A stretch of DNA of 64,000 bases from Thiohalomonas denitrificans (GTDB lineage: Bacteria > Pseudomonadota > Gammaproteobacteria > Thiohalomonadales > Thiohalomonadaceae): contig DYFR01000016.1 of assembly GCA_020725115.1 (NCBI GenBank), positions 21,471-85,470 of the forward strand. Direction: 5' to 3'. Positions 47,779-57,579 of the stretch are shown piece by piece. Below the pieces are notes generated by a model that was given only the letters and a program-made list of their open reading frames with translations, was not told where the DNA came from and searched no databases. Position numbers and translations under genes: made by a program. Position 1 is the first letter of the stretch. Every line of letters begins with the position of its first letter.

Positions 47779-48309
47779 ATGAACCCATCCCCCTTCCCCG
47801 ACGCCGCCCCCGATTTCAGCGACCCGCTCGGCCTGCTGCGCGCCTGCCATGAGCGCATCCTGCAGCACTGCGCCACGCTGGAGCGCCTGGTCGAGCACCT
47901 GCGCGCCCACGGCGTCGACGCCGAGGCGCGTACTGCCGCCGGCAAGATCCATCACTACTTCAGCACCGCCGGCCAGCACCATCACCAGGACGAGGAGCAG
48001 GATCTGTTTCCGCGACTGGCGCGCCAGTCGCTCAAACTCGCCGATCTGGTGCACCGCCTGCGCCAGGACCACGCACGCATGGATGCACTGTGGCAGCAAC
48101 TCGGCCCGCTGCTCGCAGCGCCCGCCCGTATCGACGATCTTGATGCCTTCGCGGCACTGGTGGCGGACTTCGCTGCCCTCTACCGCAGCCATATCGCGCG
48201 CGAAAATGCAGATCTGCTGGAAATGGCGCGCCACATTCTGAGCAGCGACGAGGTAAAAAAACTGGGCAAGCAGATGGCAGAGCGTCGCGGGCGTAGCGCC
48301 CCGTTCTGA
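47779..48309 (+). CDS. Hemerythrin (HHE)-domain protein
   Basis: 176 residues. An HHE four-helix bundle with probable di-iron ligands: His in ACHERILQHCATLE, HHYFSTAGQHHHQDEEQDLFPRLAR, QDHARMDALW and SHIARENADLLEMA. Cytosolic; oxygen/NO sensing or iron storage are known roles of the family. A composite repeat block precedes it. Confidence 0.88.
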   Translation: MNPSPFPDAAPDFSDPLGLLRACHERILQHCATLERLVEHLRAHGVDAEARTAAGKIHHYFSTAGQHHHQDEEQDLFPRLARQSLKLADLVHRLRQDHARMDALWQQLGPLLAAPARIDDLDAFAALVADFAALYRSHIARENADLLEMARHILSSDEVKKLGKQMAERRGRSAPF

Positions 48310-48336
48310 CGGCAGCCATAATGCCGGCACAGCGCC

Positions 48337-49269
48337 ATGAATGACGACATCCCTCCTCTCCGCCGTTTTCTTGCCCCACGCCACTGGCCCATGTGGGCCG
48401 GGCTGGGCTTTCTGCGCCTGTGCGCCCTGCTGCCCTATCCGCTGCTGCTCCTGCTCGGCAACGGCCTCGGCCTGCTGATGTATGCCCTGGTGCCATCGCG
48501 CCGCCGTGTGGCCCGCATCAACCTGCGGCTGTGTTTTCCCGAACTGGACCAGGCCGCACGCGAACGCCTGGTACGCGCCACTTTCCGCTCCGCCGGCATT
48601 TCGGTATTCGAGAACGGCTTATCGTGGTGGGGCAGCAAGCGCCGCCTGCAAAGGCTGTACCGCATCGAGGGCCTCGAACATTACCAGGCGGCCAATGCCC
48701 AGGGCCGTGGCGTGATCCTGCTTGGCGGCCACTACACCACCCTGGAGATCAGCGGCCGTTTCCTCGCCTTTCATGTCGACGGCCTGCAACCCATTTACAA
48801 GCGCGCCCACAACCCGCTGTACGAGGCAGTGATGGTGCGCATGCGCAGGCAACTGTTCGACGACCTGCTGCAAAGTACCGACCTGCGCACCATCGTGCGC
48901 AACGTGAAGGCGGGCAAGACGGTGTGGTATGCGCCGGATCAGGACTTCGGCCGCGAGCGCTCGGTGTTTGCGCCCTTCTTCGGCGTGCCCACCGCCACCC
49001 TCACCACCACCGCACGGCTGGCCAGGCTCACCGGCGCACCGGTGTTGCCCTTCGCCTCGGAACGGCTGCCGGGCACACAGGGCTACCGCATTGTCCTGCG
49101 GCCGGCGCTGGAGGGTTTCCCGAGCGGCGATGATCTCAAAGACGCCACACAGGCCAACACCGCACTGGAACACGAGGTACGTGCCATACCTGCACAGTAC
49201 CTGTGGATCCACCGCCGCTTCAAAACGCGGCCGGAAGGTGAGCCCGATCTGTATCGACGCCAGCCATGA
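48337..49269 (+). CDS. lpxL: Kdo2-lipid A lauroyltransferase (LpxL/HtrB family)
   Basis: Late acyltransferase of lipid A, 310 residues, N-terminal membrane anchor (LGFLRLCALLPYPLLLLLGN). Active-site HYTTLE (HX4E) and substrate motif VWYAPDQDFGRERSVFAPFFG are complete. Its last four bases form the ATGA overlap with waaA, starting an inner-core operon. Confidence 0.93.
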   Translation: MNDDIPPLRRFLAPRHWPMWAGLGFLRLCALLPYPLLLLLGNGLGLLMYALVPSRRRVARINLRLCFPELDQAARERLVRATFRSAGISVFENGLSWWGSKRRLQRLYRIEGLEHYQAANAQGRGVILLGGHYTTLEISGRFLAFHVDGLQPIYKRAHNPLYEAVMVRMRRQLFDDLLQSTDLRTIVRNVKAGKTVWYAPDQDFGRERSVFAPFFGVPTATLTTTARLARLTGAPVLPFASERLPGTQGYRIVLRPALEGFPSGDDLKDATQANTALEHEVRAIPAQYLWIHRRFKTRPEGEPDLYRRQP

Positions 49270-50570
49270 TCGACACTGCCCTCGCCCGCTACCGCCTGCT
49301 GTTCGCACTGCTCACGCCACTGTGGCTCGGCTATACGCTGTGGCAGGCGTTGCGCGAAAAATCATGGCGCTATCTGCGTGAGCGCTGCGGCTTTTATCGC
49401 GGCGAGGCTCCGCAGGAGTCCATCTGGCTGCACGCTGCCTCGGTGGGTGAACTCAACGCCGCCCTGCCACTCATCAACGCCCTGCGCACCCGGCGGCCGC
49501 AGCAACCATTGCTGGTCACCACCGCCACGGTGAGCAGCGCCCGCCTCGCTGCCCGACAGCTGCCCGCCGACGTGCCGCATGTATTTCTGCCGCTGGACTG
49601 GAGCGGCGCAGTGCGCCGTTTTCTCGATCAACACCAGCCGCGCTGCGCCCTGATCATGGAGACGGAGCTGTGGCCCAACCTGTTTGCCGCCTGTGAGCAG
49701 CGTGCCATCCCGCTGATCATCGTCAACGGCCGCCTGTCGGTGCGCACACGCAACGCCCCACGCTGGCTGTGTCGCCAGTACCGCTGCGCCCTCCAGCGCA
49801 CCACTGCCGTACTGGCCCGCTCCGAGGCAGATCGCGCCGGCTTCATCGCCCTGGGGGCGCCGGCGGAACGGGTACAGGTAGTGGGCAACATCAAGTTCAG
49901 CACCGATGTCCAGGCCGCCAAGGCGGTCGTTTCCCTGCCGCGCCCCTACCTGCTGGCCGCCTCCACCCGCGACGGCGAAGAGGCGCTGCTGCTGCGCGCC
50001 TGGCAGCACAGTGATCGCGGCGAACGCCTGCTGGTCATCGTGCCGCGTCATCCCCGGCGCCTGCCCGACATCCTGCGCGACCTGGCGCTGCCGCCGGAGC
50101 AGGTCGCCGTGCGCAGCCGCGGTGAGGAGGTCGGGGCACACACCCGCGTCTACCTCGCCGACACCTTCGGCGAACTCACCGGCTTCATGGCCGGCGCGGA
50201 ACTGGTATTCATGGGCGGCTCCCTGGTGCCGAAAGGCGGGCAGAATGTGCTGGAGGCCGCCCACCTGGGCAAGGCGCTGGTATTCGGCCCGCACATGGAC
50301 AATTTTGCCGACGAGGCGCGGCTGCTGCTGGAGAACGGTGCGGCACTGCAGGTGCAGGACACCGAGGCACTGGGGCAGGTCATCACGGAACTGCTGGCGC
50401 AGCCGGAACGCCTCGCCGCCCTGGGCAAGGCCGCACAGCAGCTGGTGGAACGGCGCCGCGACATGGCCACGCGCTACGCGGTGGCGCTGGAAGAGTGGTG
50501 CCCTCAGGGCGGGAGTGCGGCTACAAACATCGACACCCGGCGCAGAGACGCAGAGACGCAGAGCAGATAA
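49266..50570 (+). CDS. waaA: 3-deoxy-D-manno-octulosonic acid (Kdo) transferase
   Basis: Transfers Kdo to lipid IVA. 434 residues, N-terminal anchor (YRLLFALLTPLWLGYTLW), SIWLHAASVGELNAALPLINAL, METELWPNLF and GGSLVPKGGQNVLEAAHLGKALVFGPHM are typical. ATGA overlap with lpxL. Oddity: the last ten codons (RRRDAETQSR) and stop derive from a CGCAGAG repeat. Whether it transfers one or two Kdo is not visible, but kdkA next door suggests a single phosphorylated Kdo, as in Haemophilus. Confidence 0.95.
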   Translation: MIDTALARYRLLFALLTPLWLGYTLWQALREKSWRYLRERCGFYRGEAPQESIWLHAASVGELNAALPLINALRTRRPQQPLLVTTATVSSARLAARQLPADVPHVFLPLDWSGAVRRFLDQHQPRCALIMETELWPNLFAACEQRAIPLIIVNGRLSVRTRNAPRWLCRQYRCALQRTTAVLARSEADRAGFIALGAPAERVQVVGNIKFSTDVQAAKAVVSLPRPYLLAASTRDGEEALLLRAWQHSDRGERLLVIVPRHPRRLPDILRDLALPPEQVAVRSRGEEVGAHTRVYLADTFGELTGFMAGAELVFMGGSLVPKGGQNVLEAAHLGKALVFGPHMDNFADEARLLLENGAALQVQDTEALGQVITELLAQPERLAALGKAAQQLVERRRDMATRYAVALEEWCPQGGSAATNIDTRRRDAETQSR

Positions 50571-50604
50571 TGGATTTTCTCTGCGCCTCTGCGTCTCTGC
50601 GTCG
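50538..50604. repeat. CGCAGAG-family inverted repeat, copy 7 (overlaps waaA 3' end)
   Basis: Left arm cggcgcagagacgcagag, right arm tctctgcgcctctgcgtctc, 14 bp apart, between convergent waaA and kdkA. The left arm is translated as the WaaA C-terminus. Confidence 0.88.
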
Positions 50605-50624
50605 AGGATTGGACGTTCCTTGCC

Positions 50625-51344
50625 TCATTGGCTTTTGCCGTCACCGTACCCCGCCAGCAAGACCTGCCAGTCGGCATCGCTGAAGGCAATGTCCAGGCTT
50701 TCGTTGTAGAGCTTGCGCAGCGAGCGCAGCAACCGCGCCAGATTGCCGCGTTGCCAGTGCCCGGCCATGCGCAGGCGGCCCCGGTCGAAATCGATCAGGT
50801 ACACACCGGCGTCGGTGAGCAGTATGTTGTGGGCGTTGAGGTCGGCGTGATCGACACCCGCATCGTGGAAGCGGCGGATACACACACCGATGGCCCGCCA
50901 GCGCTCCACCGGCAGAGCGGCCTCCGCCAGCGCCTGCGCCAGGGAGCGGGCGGCAGGTATGCGCAGGGTGACGAGATCGGCGCGGTAAAACAGGCCATCG
51001 TGCTCCACCCGCGCCGCCACCGGACGCGGCACCGGCAGGCCACGCTGATACAACTCCGCCATCAGCCGCCACTCGCGCCAGGCACGGGTATTTTCCAGCC
51101 CGATCCACAGATAGCTGTCGCGCACCAGCCGCCCGGGCAGGCCGCCGCGCCGGTAATGACGCAAAACATATTCGTGGATGCCGTCGCCGACGAAGGCCGT
51201 CTCGCCGCGACCCTGCGCACTGCCCAGCAACTGGCCGCGCCGGCGCCAGGCAGCCGGCTCGAACAGTGCCGGCTCCGCGTGGATCGGCAGGTCCGCATCA
51301 TATAGGATGTGGCTCTTTCCGCTTTGGATTTGAATGGGTTGCAT
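50625..51344 (-). CDS. kdkA: 3-deoxy-D-manno-octulosonic acid kinase
   Basis: Phosphorylates the Kdo of lipid A-Kdo at the inner membrane face. 239 residues from ATG 51344 (MQPIQIQSGKSHILYDADL). RGQLLGSAQGRGETAFV is the glycine-rich N-lobe, DHADLNAHNILLTDAG the catalytic loop, YLIDFDRGRLR the metal site. The ATG overlaps, on the opposite strand, the start of the divergent heptosyltransferase gene. Convergent with waaA. Confidence 0.93.
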   Translation of the reverse strand: MQPIQIQSGKSHILYDADLPIHAEPALFEPAAWRRRGQLLGSAQGRGETAFVGDGIHEYVLRHYRRGGLPGRLVRDSYLWIGLENTRAWREWRLMAELYQRGLPVPRPVAARVEHDGLFYRADLVTLRIPAARSLAQALAEAALPVERWRAIGVCIRRFHDAGVDHADLNAHNILLTDAGVYLIDFDRGRLRMAGHWQRGNLARLLRSLRKLYNESLDIAFSDADWQVLLAGYGDGKSQ

Positions 51345-52413
51345 GCCTTCTCTACCGCTTACATCGCCGCCGGCAAGTCTGTGTATCCTGCGCCTGTCCG
51401 CCATCGGCGACATCAGCCACACCCTGCCGGTAGTGCGCACGCTGCAGGCCCGCTGGCCCGACACGCGCCTCACCTGGATCATCGGCAAGACCGAGCACAC
51501 CCTGGTGGGCGACCTTCCGGGCATCGACTTTATCATCTTTGACAAAAGCCGGGGGTGGCGCGCCTACCTGGACGTGCGCCGCCAGTTGCGCGGCCGCCGC
51601 TTCGACGTGCTGCTGCACATGCAGATGGCCCTGCGTGCCAGCCTCATCAGCCTGCTGGTGGACGCCCCCGTCAAGCTTGGCTTCGACCGTGCCCGCGCCA
51701 AGGATGCCCAGTGGCTGTTCACCAACACCCAGATTGCACCAAGGCAGCGTGAGCACGTACTGGACAGCCTGTTCGGCTTCAGCGACGCCCTGGGCGCAAC
51801 GGAGCGCCTGCTGCGCTGGGACATCCCCATTCCCGAGGCAGCACGGCGCTACGCCGAAGACGTCCTGCCCGGCGACCAGCCGACCCTGATCATCAGCCCC
51901 TGCTCCAGCCAGGATTATCGCAACTGGACCGCGGAAGGCTATGCGGCGGTGGCCGACTACGCAGTGGAAAAACACGGCATGCGCGTCCTCCTCACCGGCG
52001 GCAAACGCGCCGTCGAGCGGCGCTACGGCGATGACATCACACGCCTGATGCACCATCCGGTCATCGACTGCATCGGCCGCTCCGACCTCAAACAACTGCT
52101 GGCCCTGCTGCAGCGCGGCACCGTCCTGCTCTCCCCCGATGCCGGCCCGGCCCACCTCGCCACCGCCGTCGGGACGCCGGTGATCGGCCTGTATGCCTGC
52201 ACCAACCCGTCGCGGGCGCGGCCCTATCTGAGTACACAGTGGATCGTGGACCGCTATGCCGACGCCGTACGGCAGCTTCGTGGGGCCGTACCGGAACAAC
52301 TCCCCTTCGGCAGCCGCGTGCGCGATGCGCGCGCCATGGCATTGATCAGCGCCGCCGAGGTTCAGCAACGCCTGGACGACACCATGGCCACCGCCAGCAA
52401 AGGACGTATATGA
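51343..52413 (+). CDS. GT9 heptosyltransferase (WaaC-like)
   Basis: 356 residues. ILRLSAIGDISHTLPVVRTLQ, LIISPCSSQDYRNWTAEGYAAVADYA, LTGGKRAVERRYG and LLSPDAGPAHLATAVGTPVIGLYACTNPSRARPY match heptosyltransferase I-type enzymes that add the first L,D-heptose to Kdo. The start is ATG 51343 (or 51334); either overlaps the divergent kdkA start. No in-frame start lies nearer the conserved N-terminus. ATGA overlap with the next gene. Confidence 0.88.
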   Translation: MPSLPLTSPPASLCILRLSAIGDISHTLPVVRTLQARWPDTRLTWIIGKTEHTLVGDLPGIDFIIFDKSRGWRAYLDVRRQLRGRRFDVLLHMQMALRASLISLLVDAPVKLGFDRARAKDAQWLFTNTQIAPRQREHVLDSLFGFSDALGATERLLRWDIPIPEAARRYAEDVLPGDQPTLIISPCSSQDYRNWTAEGYAAVADYAVEKHGMRVLLTGGKRAVERRYGDDITRLMHHPVIDCIGRSDLKQLLALLQRGTVLLSPDAGPAHLATAVGTPVIGLYACTNPSRARPYLSTQWIVDRYADAVRQLRGAVPEQLPFGSRVRDARAMALISAAEVQQRLDDTMATASKGRI

Positions 52414-54326
52414 AACTGCTCCACCTGCGCCTGTTCCTGCACGCCCTGCTGTTCCTGCTCGCCGTCACCTTTCTCGGCAAGACGGCCTTCGCCCTCTACC
52501 ACCGCGAATTATTCAGCAACCTTTCTCTGCCCCAGCAGGTCCATGCGCTGCTCTGGGGGTTGCGCTTCGATCTGGCGCTGGCCGCCGCCTGCGCACTGCT
52601 CGCCTTCCTCGCCGCCCATCTCGTATTCCGTCTGGCGCGCCAGCCGCTGCAGCGCCCGCTACGCTGGTTTACCCTCATCGCCGCGCTGTTCCTCATCGGC
52701 CTGCACGGCGGCGATACCCTTTACTACAGCGAGGCGGGCCGGCATTTGGGTTATGAGCTGAAGGAGGGAATGAATTCCGCCGGGGAACTGGCGCGCATGG
52801 CGCTGTTCAGCTACACCGTCACCCTCATCGCCTATCTCGGTGCCATGGCCTTCGCCGTCTATGCCGGCCTGCGCCTGTTGACCAGTGATGCCACGCCGGT
52901 GCGCCCCGCACGCTGGTGGCAGCACCTGGCACCGGAAGGGCAACTGTTTGCCGTGCTGCTGCTCGCCGCCCTCGCCGTGCGCGGCGGCTGGCAGGCCGTC
53001 CCCATGGAGCCGCTGCACGCCCAGCAGATCGGCAACGGCCAGCAAGCCACCCTGGCCCTGAACGGAGCCTACAACGCCCTGTTCTCGTCAGTGACTCCCT
53101 ACGCGATCCGCCCGGTCATCACCGCCGCACCGACGCCGGAGCAGCTCGCCATCGTGCGCGCGATGTATGCCGACTACCACCCGCAGCCGCTGCCCAAGCC
53201 GGAGGCGCCGAACAACGTCGTCATTATGTTCCTGGAAAGCTGGTCCGCCGCCTGGATGGCCCCCTACGGCCACGACCAGGTGACCACCCCCTTCTTCGAT
53301 GAACTGCGCAGCCAGTCGCTCACCACCCACGGCATGCTGGCCGGCGGCCACCGCACCACCGAAGGCATGTTCGCCACCCTCTGCTCGGCGCAGAATCCCC
53401 TCGGCCAGACCGTGGCGCAAAGCCAGTTGCAGAACTATTCCTACCGCTGCCTGCCGCACATCCTGCGCGACGAGGGCTACTCCAGCGCCTTCTTCCAGGG
53501 CTCGCGCAAAAACACCAGCGGCACCGGCGCCTTCGCCCAGCTGCTCGGCTTTTCCGAAAGCTACGGCTGGGAAGACCTGCGCGGGCGCCCGCTGCGCCAC
53601 CCGGAAAACAGCTGGGGCATGCACGATCCCGACATCTACGACTTCGCCCTGGAAAAGATGCGCGCCCTGCCGCAACCCTTCCTCATCGGCATCAACACCA
53701 ACACCACCCACGACAGCCAGATCCCGGCCGGCGTCACCCCCGCCTTCGGCTCTGACACCGCCATCAACCGCTATCTCAGCAACCTGCGCTTCGCCGACGC
53801 CGCCCTGCGCGACTTCCACCAGGCAGTCAACGCCGAATTCGGCCCCACGCTGTTCGTGATCCTCGCCGACCACGCCGGCCTGCCGTCGCCGCGCGCCTTC
53901 ACCAACCATCTGATACCTTTCGCCATCCACGGTCCGGGCGTTCCGCCCCGTGCATCACCGTACTATCACTCGCAACGGGATATCGCCCCAACGGCCCTGG
54001 ACCTGCTTGGCCTGCCGGCAGCACCGGGACATACCGGCATGTCATTGTTAAGCGAAGGTGTGACCTCGTATGCCGATTATTACGAGAGCGGCACCGTGGG
54101 CTGGATTGAAGGAAACCGCCTTGTCAGCCGTGACATATCCTCGACTGCCTGCACGGCCTGCACACTGGCGAATCATGTCTGCCAGGCCCCAACTCCCTGC
54201 ACCGCCGGGGATATGCCCCAGTCAGATCGTGCCATAGCTATCACAACCCTCATGCAATCCCTGCTCTTTGACGGCAAATTGGGCGAGTTTCGGCACCGCA
54301 GCCACCTGGTGGAGAGCAGGCCGTGA
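52410..54326 (+). CDS. LtaS-like sulfatase-fold membrane transferase
   Basis: 638 residues. Five N-terminal membrane helices (LFLHALLFLLAVTFLGK, LHGLRFDLALAAACALLAFLA and others) are followed by a periplasmic alkaline-phosphatase/sulfatase fold. Probable metal/nucleophile residues: VVIMFLESWSAAWM (Glu), GGHRTTEGMFATLCS (Thr nucleophile), FVILADHAG (Asp, His). Relatives transfer phosphoglycerol or phosphoethanolamine to lipids and glycans. Position inside the core cluster suggests LPS or glucan decoration. Paralogous phosphoglycerol transferase MdoB/OpgB is the main alternative. Confidence 0.88.
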   Translation: MKLLHLRLFLHALLFLLAVTFLGKTAFALYHRELFSNLSLPQQVHALLWGLRFDLALAAACALLAFLAAHLVFRLARQPLQRPLRWFTLIAALFLIGLHGGDTLYYSEAGRHLGYELKEGMNSAGELARMALFSYTVTLIAYLGAMAFAVYAGLRLLTSDATPVRPARWWQHLAPEGQLFAVLLLAALAVRGGWQAVPMEPLHAQQIGNGQQATLALNGAYNALFSSVTPYAIRPVITAAPTPEQLAIVRAMYADYHPQPLPKPEAPNNVVIMFLESWSAAWMAPYGHDQVTTPFFDELRSQSLTTHGMLAGGHRTTEGMFATLCSAQNPLGQTVAQSQLQNYSYRCLPHILRDEGYSSAFFQGSRKNTSGTGAFAQLLGFSESYGWEDLRGRPLRHPENSWGMHDPDIYDFALEKMRALPQPFLIGINTNTTHDSQIPAGVTPAFGSDTAINRYLSNLRFADAALRDFHQAVNAEFGPTLFVILADHAGLPSPRAFTNHLIPFAIHGPGVPPRASPYYHSQRDIAPTALDLLGLPAAPGHTGMSLLSEGVTSYADYYESGTVGWIEGNRLVSRDISSTACTACTLANHVCQAPTPCTAGDMPQSDRAIAITTLMQSLLFDGKLGEFRHRSHLVESRP

Positions 54327-54436
54327 TCAGTGCGTGAGTTTTCCTTGCCGCCCGTTGGCACCTGCGGGCTCAGGTACTTATCGCGCAGCCGATCATGTAA
54401 AATTGGCCACCTTTGCCTTACGGGAATATGTCAGTC

Positions 54437-55789
54437 ATGGAAATTGCAGTCGTTGGAACCGGTTATGTCGGTCTCGTCACCGGCACCTGCTTCGCTGAAA
54501 TGGGCCACACCGTCACCTGCGTCGATATCGACGCGCGCAAGATCGAAGGGCTGAAGAACGGCATCCTGCCCATCTACGAGCCGGGGCTGGAAGAGATGGT
54601 GGCGGAGAACTTCCGCGAAGGCCGCCTGCGCTTCACCACCTCGCTACAGGAGGCTGCGCAGGGCGCCAATGTGTTCTTCATCGCCGTCGGCACGCCGCCG
54701 GGGGAAGACGGTTCCGCCGACCTGCAATACGTACTGGCGGTGGCGCGCGAGCTGGGCCAGTACATGACGGCCGGGTACAACGTCGTGGTGGACAAGTCCA
54801 CCGTTCCGGTCGGCACCGCCGACAAGGTGCGCGCCACGGTACAGCAGGCGCTGAACCAGCGCGGTGCCCAACTCGCCTTCGACGTAGTGAGCAACCCGGA
54901 ATTCCTCAAGGAAGGCGCCGCCATCGATGACTTCATGCGCCCGGATCGCGTGGTCATCGGCACCGACACCGAACAGGCTGCCAAGGTGATGCATGACCTC
55001 TATGCCCCCTTCATGCGCAACCATGAGGTGATCATCACCATGGGGGTGCGCGAGGCGGAGATGACCAAATACACCGCCAACGCCATGCTGGCCACCAAGA
55101 TTTCCTTCATGAACGAAGTCGCCGCCCTGTGCGAACGTCTGAACGTGGACGTGGAGCAGGTGCGCCTCGGCATCGGCTCGGATCAGCGCATCGGCTACCA
55201 CTTCATCTATCCCGGCTGCGGCTACGGCGGCTCCTGCTTCCCCAAGGACGTCAAGGCACTGCTGCGCATGGCGCAGGAAAACGGCCTCGATGCCTGGGTG
55301 CTGGATGCCGTGGAACGACGCAACGACCGCCAGAAATACCGCCTGGCAGAAAAGGTCTTCGCCCGCTTCGGCAAGGATCTCAGCGGCAAGACTTTCGCCC
55401 TGTGGGGGCTGGCCTTCAAGCCCGGTACCGACGACATGCGCGAGGCACCGTCCCTGGTACTCATCGAACAGCTTATCGCCGCCGGCGCCAATATCCGCGC
55501 TCACGACCCGGTGGCCATCGAGACCGCCACCCGCGAAATGAAGCAGGGCTGGCTCGACGACGGCCGTGTGCGCTTCTTCGAGCACCAGTACGACGTGCTG
55601 GACGGTGCCGATGCCATGGTGCTGGTCACCGAATGGAAGCCGTTCCGCAACCCGGACTTCAAGCGCATCCAGCAGTCGCTCAAGCAGCCCGTAATCGTCG
55701 ACGGCCGCAACCAGTACGACCCGGCGCAAATGTTGGAACTCGGCATCGAATACTTCGGCATCGGCCGTGGTCAGGTAGAAGCCAAATGA
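54437..55789 (+). CDS. ugd: UDP-glucose 6-dehydrogenase
   Basis: Oxidises UDP-glucose to UDP-glucuronate with 2 NAD. 450 residues from ATG 54437 ([16 protein letters not shown]), chosen because GGGAA lies 10 bp upstream and the NAD motif begins at residue 6; the upstream TTG and ATG in the track are too near. [14 protein letters not shown], active-site Cys in [10 protein letters not shown] and [15 protein letters not shown] are conserved. It overlaps uxs (ATGATG), so product passes directly to the next enzyme. Confidence 0.96.
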   Translation: MEIAVVGTGYVGLVTGTCFAEMGHTVTCVDIDARKIEGLKNGILPIYEPGLEEMVAENFREGRLRFTTSLQEAAQGANVFFIAVGTPPGEDGSADLQYVLAVARELGQYMTAGYNVVVDKSTVPVGTADKVRATVQQALNQRGAQLAFDVVSNPEFLKEGAAIDDFMRPDRVVIGTDTEQAAKVMHDLYAPFMRNHEVIITMGVREAEMTKYTANAMLATKISFMNEVAALCERLNVDVEQVRLGIGSDQRIGYHFIYPGCGYGGSCFPKDVKALLRMAQENGLDAWVLDAVERRNDRQKYRLAEKVFARFGKDLSGKTFALWGLAFKPGTDDMREAPSLVLIEQLIAAGANIRAHDPVAIETATREMKQGWLDDGRVRFFEHQYDVLDGADAMVLVTEWKPFRNPDFKRIQQSLKQPVIVDGRNQYDPAQMLELGIEYFGIGRGQVEAK

Positions 55790-56742
55790 TGTACTCGCTG
55801 CGCAAACGTATCCTGGTCACCGGCGGCGCCGGTTTCCTCGGCTCCCACCTGTGTGAACGGCTGCTCAACGACGGCCACGACGTCATTTGCCTGGACAACT
55901 TCTTCACCGGTACCCGCGATAACATCCAGCACCTGCTGGGCAACCCGCGTTTCGAGGTCTTGCGTCACGATGTGACACAGCCGTTATATGTTGAGGTGGA
56001 CGAGATTTACAACCTTGCCTGCCCCGCCTCACCACCGCACTACCAGCATGATCCGATCCACACCATGAAGACCAGTGTGCTCGGCGCACTCAATATGCTG
56101 GGGCTGGCCAAGCGCACCGGTGCCAAGATATTCCAGGCCTCCACCTCTGAAGTCTACGGCGACCCGGAGGTGCACCCGCAACCCGAGTCTTACTGGGGCC
56201 ACGTCAACCCCAATGGCATTCGCTCCTGCTACGACGAAGGCAAGCGCTGTGCGGAAACCCTGTTCTTCGACTATCAGCGCGCGCACGGCGTGAAGATCAA
56301 GGTGGCACGCATCTTCAACACCTACGGCCCCCGCATGCACCCCAATGATGGCCGCGTCGTTTCCAATTTCATCATCCAGGCGCTCAAGGGCGAAGACATC
56401 ACGGTCTACGGCGAGGGTCGACAGACCCGCTCCTTCTGTTACGTGGACGACCTCATTGAGGTCTTCGTGCGCCTGATGAACTCCCCTGACGAAATCACCG
56501 GCCCCATCAACACCGGCAATCCTGGCGAGTTCACCATCCTCGAACTGGCGGAAAAGGTGATTGCCCTCACCGGATCACGCTCCAAACTCATCCACCTCCC
56601 GCTGCCGCAGGATGACCCAAGGCAGCGCAAGCCGGATATCACCCTTGCCAAGAAACATCTTGCCTGGGAGCCGGGCATCAAGCTGGAAGAAGGACTGAGG
56701 CCCACCATCGCCTACTTCGACCAGTTAGTGTCGAGCAAGTGA
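55786..56742 (+). CDS. uxs: UDP-glucuronate decarboxylase (UDP-xylose synthase)
   Basis: SDR enzyme of 318 residues that decarboxylates UDP-glucuronate to UDP-xylose. NAD motif [61 protein letters not shown] with the YxxxK pair, and [17 protein letters not shown]. The combination SEVYGDP...SYWG is typical of Uxs rather than of GalE or RmlB. Start ATG 55786, overlapping ugd. It implies xylose (or a derivative) in the LPS core or another glycan. Confidence 0.94.
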   Translation: MMYSLRKRILVTGGAGFLGSHLCERLLNDGHDVICLDNFFTGTRDNIQHLLGNPRFEVLRHDVTQPLYVEVDEIYNLACPASPPHYQHDPIHTMKTSVLGALNMLGLAKRTGAKIFQASTSEVYGDPEVHPQPESYWGHVNPNGIRSCYDEGKRCAETLFFDYQRAHGVKIKVARIFNTYGPRMHPNDGRVVSNFIIQALKGEDITVYGEGRQTRSFCYVDDLIEVFVRLMNSPDEITGPINTGNPGEFTILELAEKVIALTGSRSKLIHLPLPQDDPRQRKPDITLAKKHLAWEPGIKLEEGLRPTIAYFDQLVSSK

Positions 56743-56754
56743 CGGAGTAGGCCT

Positions 56755-57579
56755 GTGGCAGAGTACCGGGCGACGCTGGTTATCTCCGTCTACAAGGATA
56801 TCGCCAAGCTGCACTCCATCCTGGAGACACTGGCCCGACAAAGCTGCAGCGATTTCGAAATCCTGATCTCGGAAGACGGCGCTGCCGCCGAGGTGGCGGA
56901 GTTTCTGGTGCCCTACCGCGAGAGGCTGCCCAACCTGGCGCACCTGACCCAGGAGGATACCGGTTTCCGCAAGAACCGCGCCCTGAATCGAGCCATACGC
57001 GCCGCACGCAGTGATTATTTCATCTTCATCGACGGCGACTGTGTGCCCCACAGCAACTTTGTGGACGCCCACATCCACCAGGCCGAACCCCAGGCGATAT
57101 GCGCCGGTCGACGTGTTGAACTGGGACCGCGCTACTCACAACGGCTCATCGAGCAACCGGACTTCCTGCACCAGATGGAAAATCCCTGGCGCTATCTGAC
57201 ACTATCCCGCTCCCTGCATGACGATGGCATCAAGAACTACGAATTCGGTTTTGTCTCGCCGCTACTGCATCGACTGACACACAAACGGCCCATCCACATC
57301 GTCGGCAGCAACTTCTCCTGCTCGCGTGCCGCACTGGAAGCGGTAAATGGCTTCAATGAAGAGTTCGAGAGTCCCGGTATCGGCGAGGACTCCGATATGG
57401 AATGGCGCCTGAATGCTGCGGGCTACCACATCAAGAACATCAAGTTTCTGGCCACCGTTTATCATTTGCACCATCCACGGAGCTATGTGGTCAGCGAGCG
57501 CAATCGCCAGATCATGACGGAAACCCAGGCCGACAACCTGTGGCGCTGTCGACGCGGACTTGATCAGGCCATACCGTGA
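56755..57579 (+). CDS. GT2 glycosyltransferase
   Basis: 274 residues, GTG start with GGAGTAGG upstream. A GT-A fold: LVISVYKDIAKLHSILETLARQ, ILISEDGAAAEVAEF, DYFIFIDGDCVPHSNFVDAHI with DxD-like DGD, and GFNEEFESPGIGEDSDMEWRL with ED catalytic-site pattern. The acceptor is unknown; the chondroitin/galactosyl-type C-terminal ED motif suggests a core extension step. GTGA overlap with the next gene. Confidence 0.88.
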   Translation: MAEYRATLVISVYKDIAKLHSILETLARQSCSDFEILISEDGAAAEVAEFLVPYRERLPNLAHLTQEDTGFRKNRALNRAIRAARSDYFIFIDGDCVPHSNFVDAHIHQAEPQAICAGRRVELGPRYSQRLIEQPDFLHQMENPWRYLTLSRSLHDDGIKNYEFGFVSPLLHRLTHKRPIHIVGSNFSCSRAALEAVNGFNEEFESPGIGEDSDMEWRLNAAGYHIKNIKFLATVYHLHHPRSYVVSERNRQIMTETQADNLWRCRRGLDQAIP

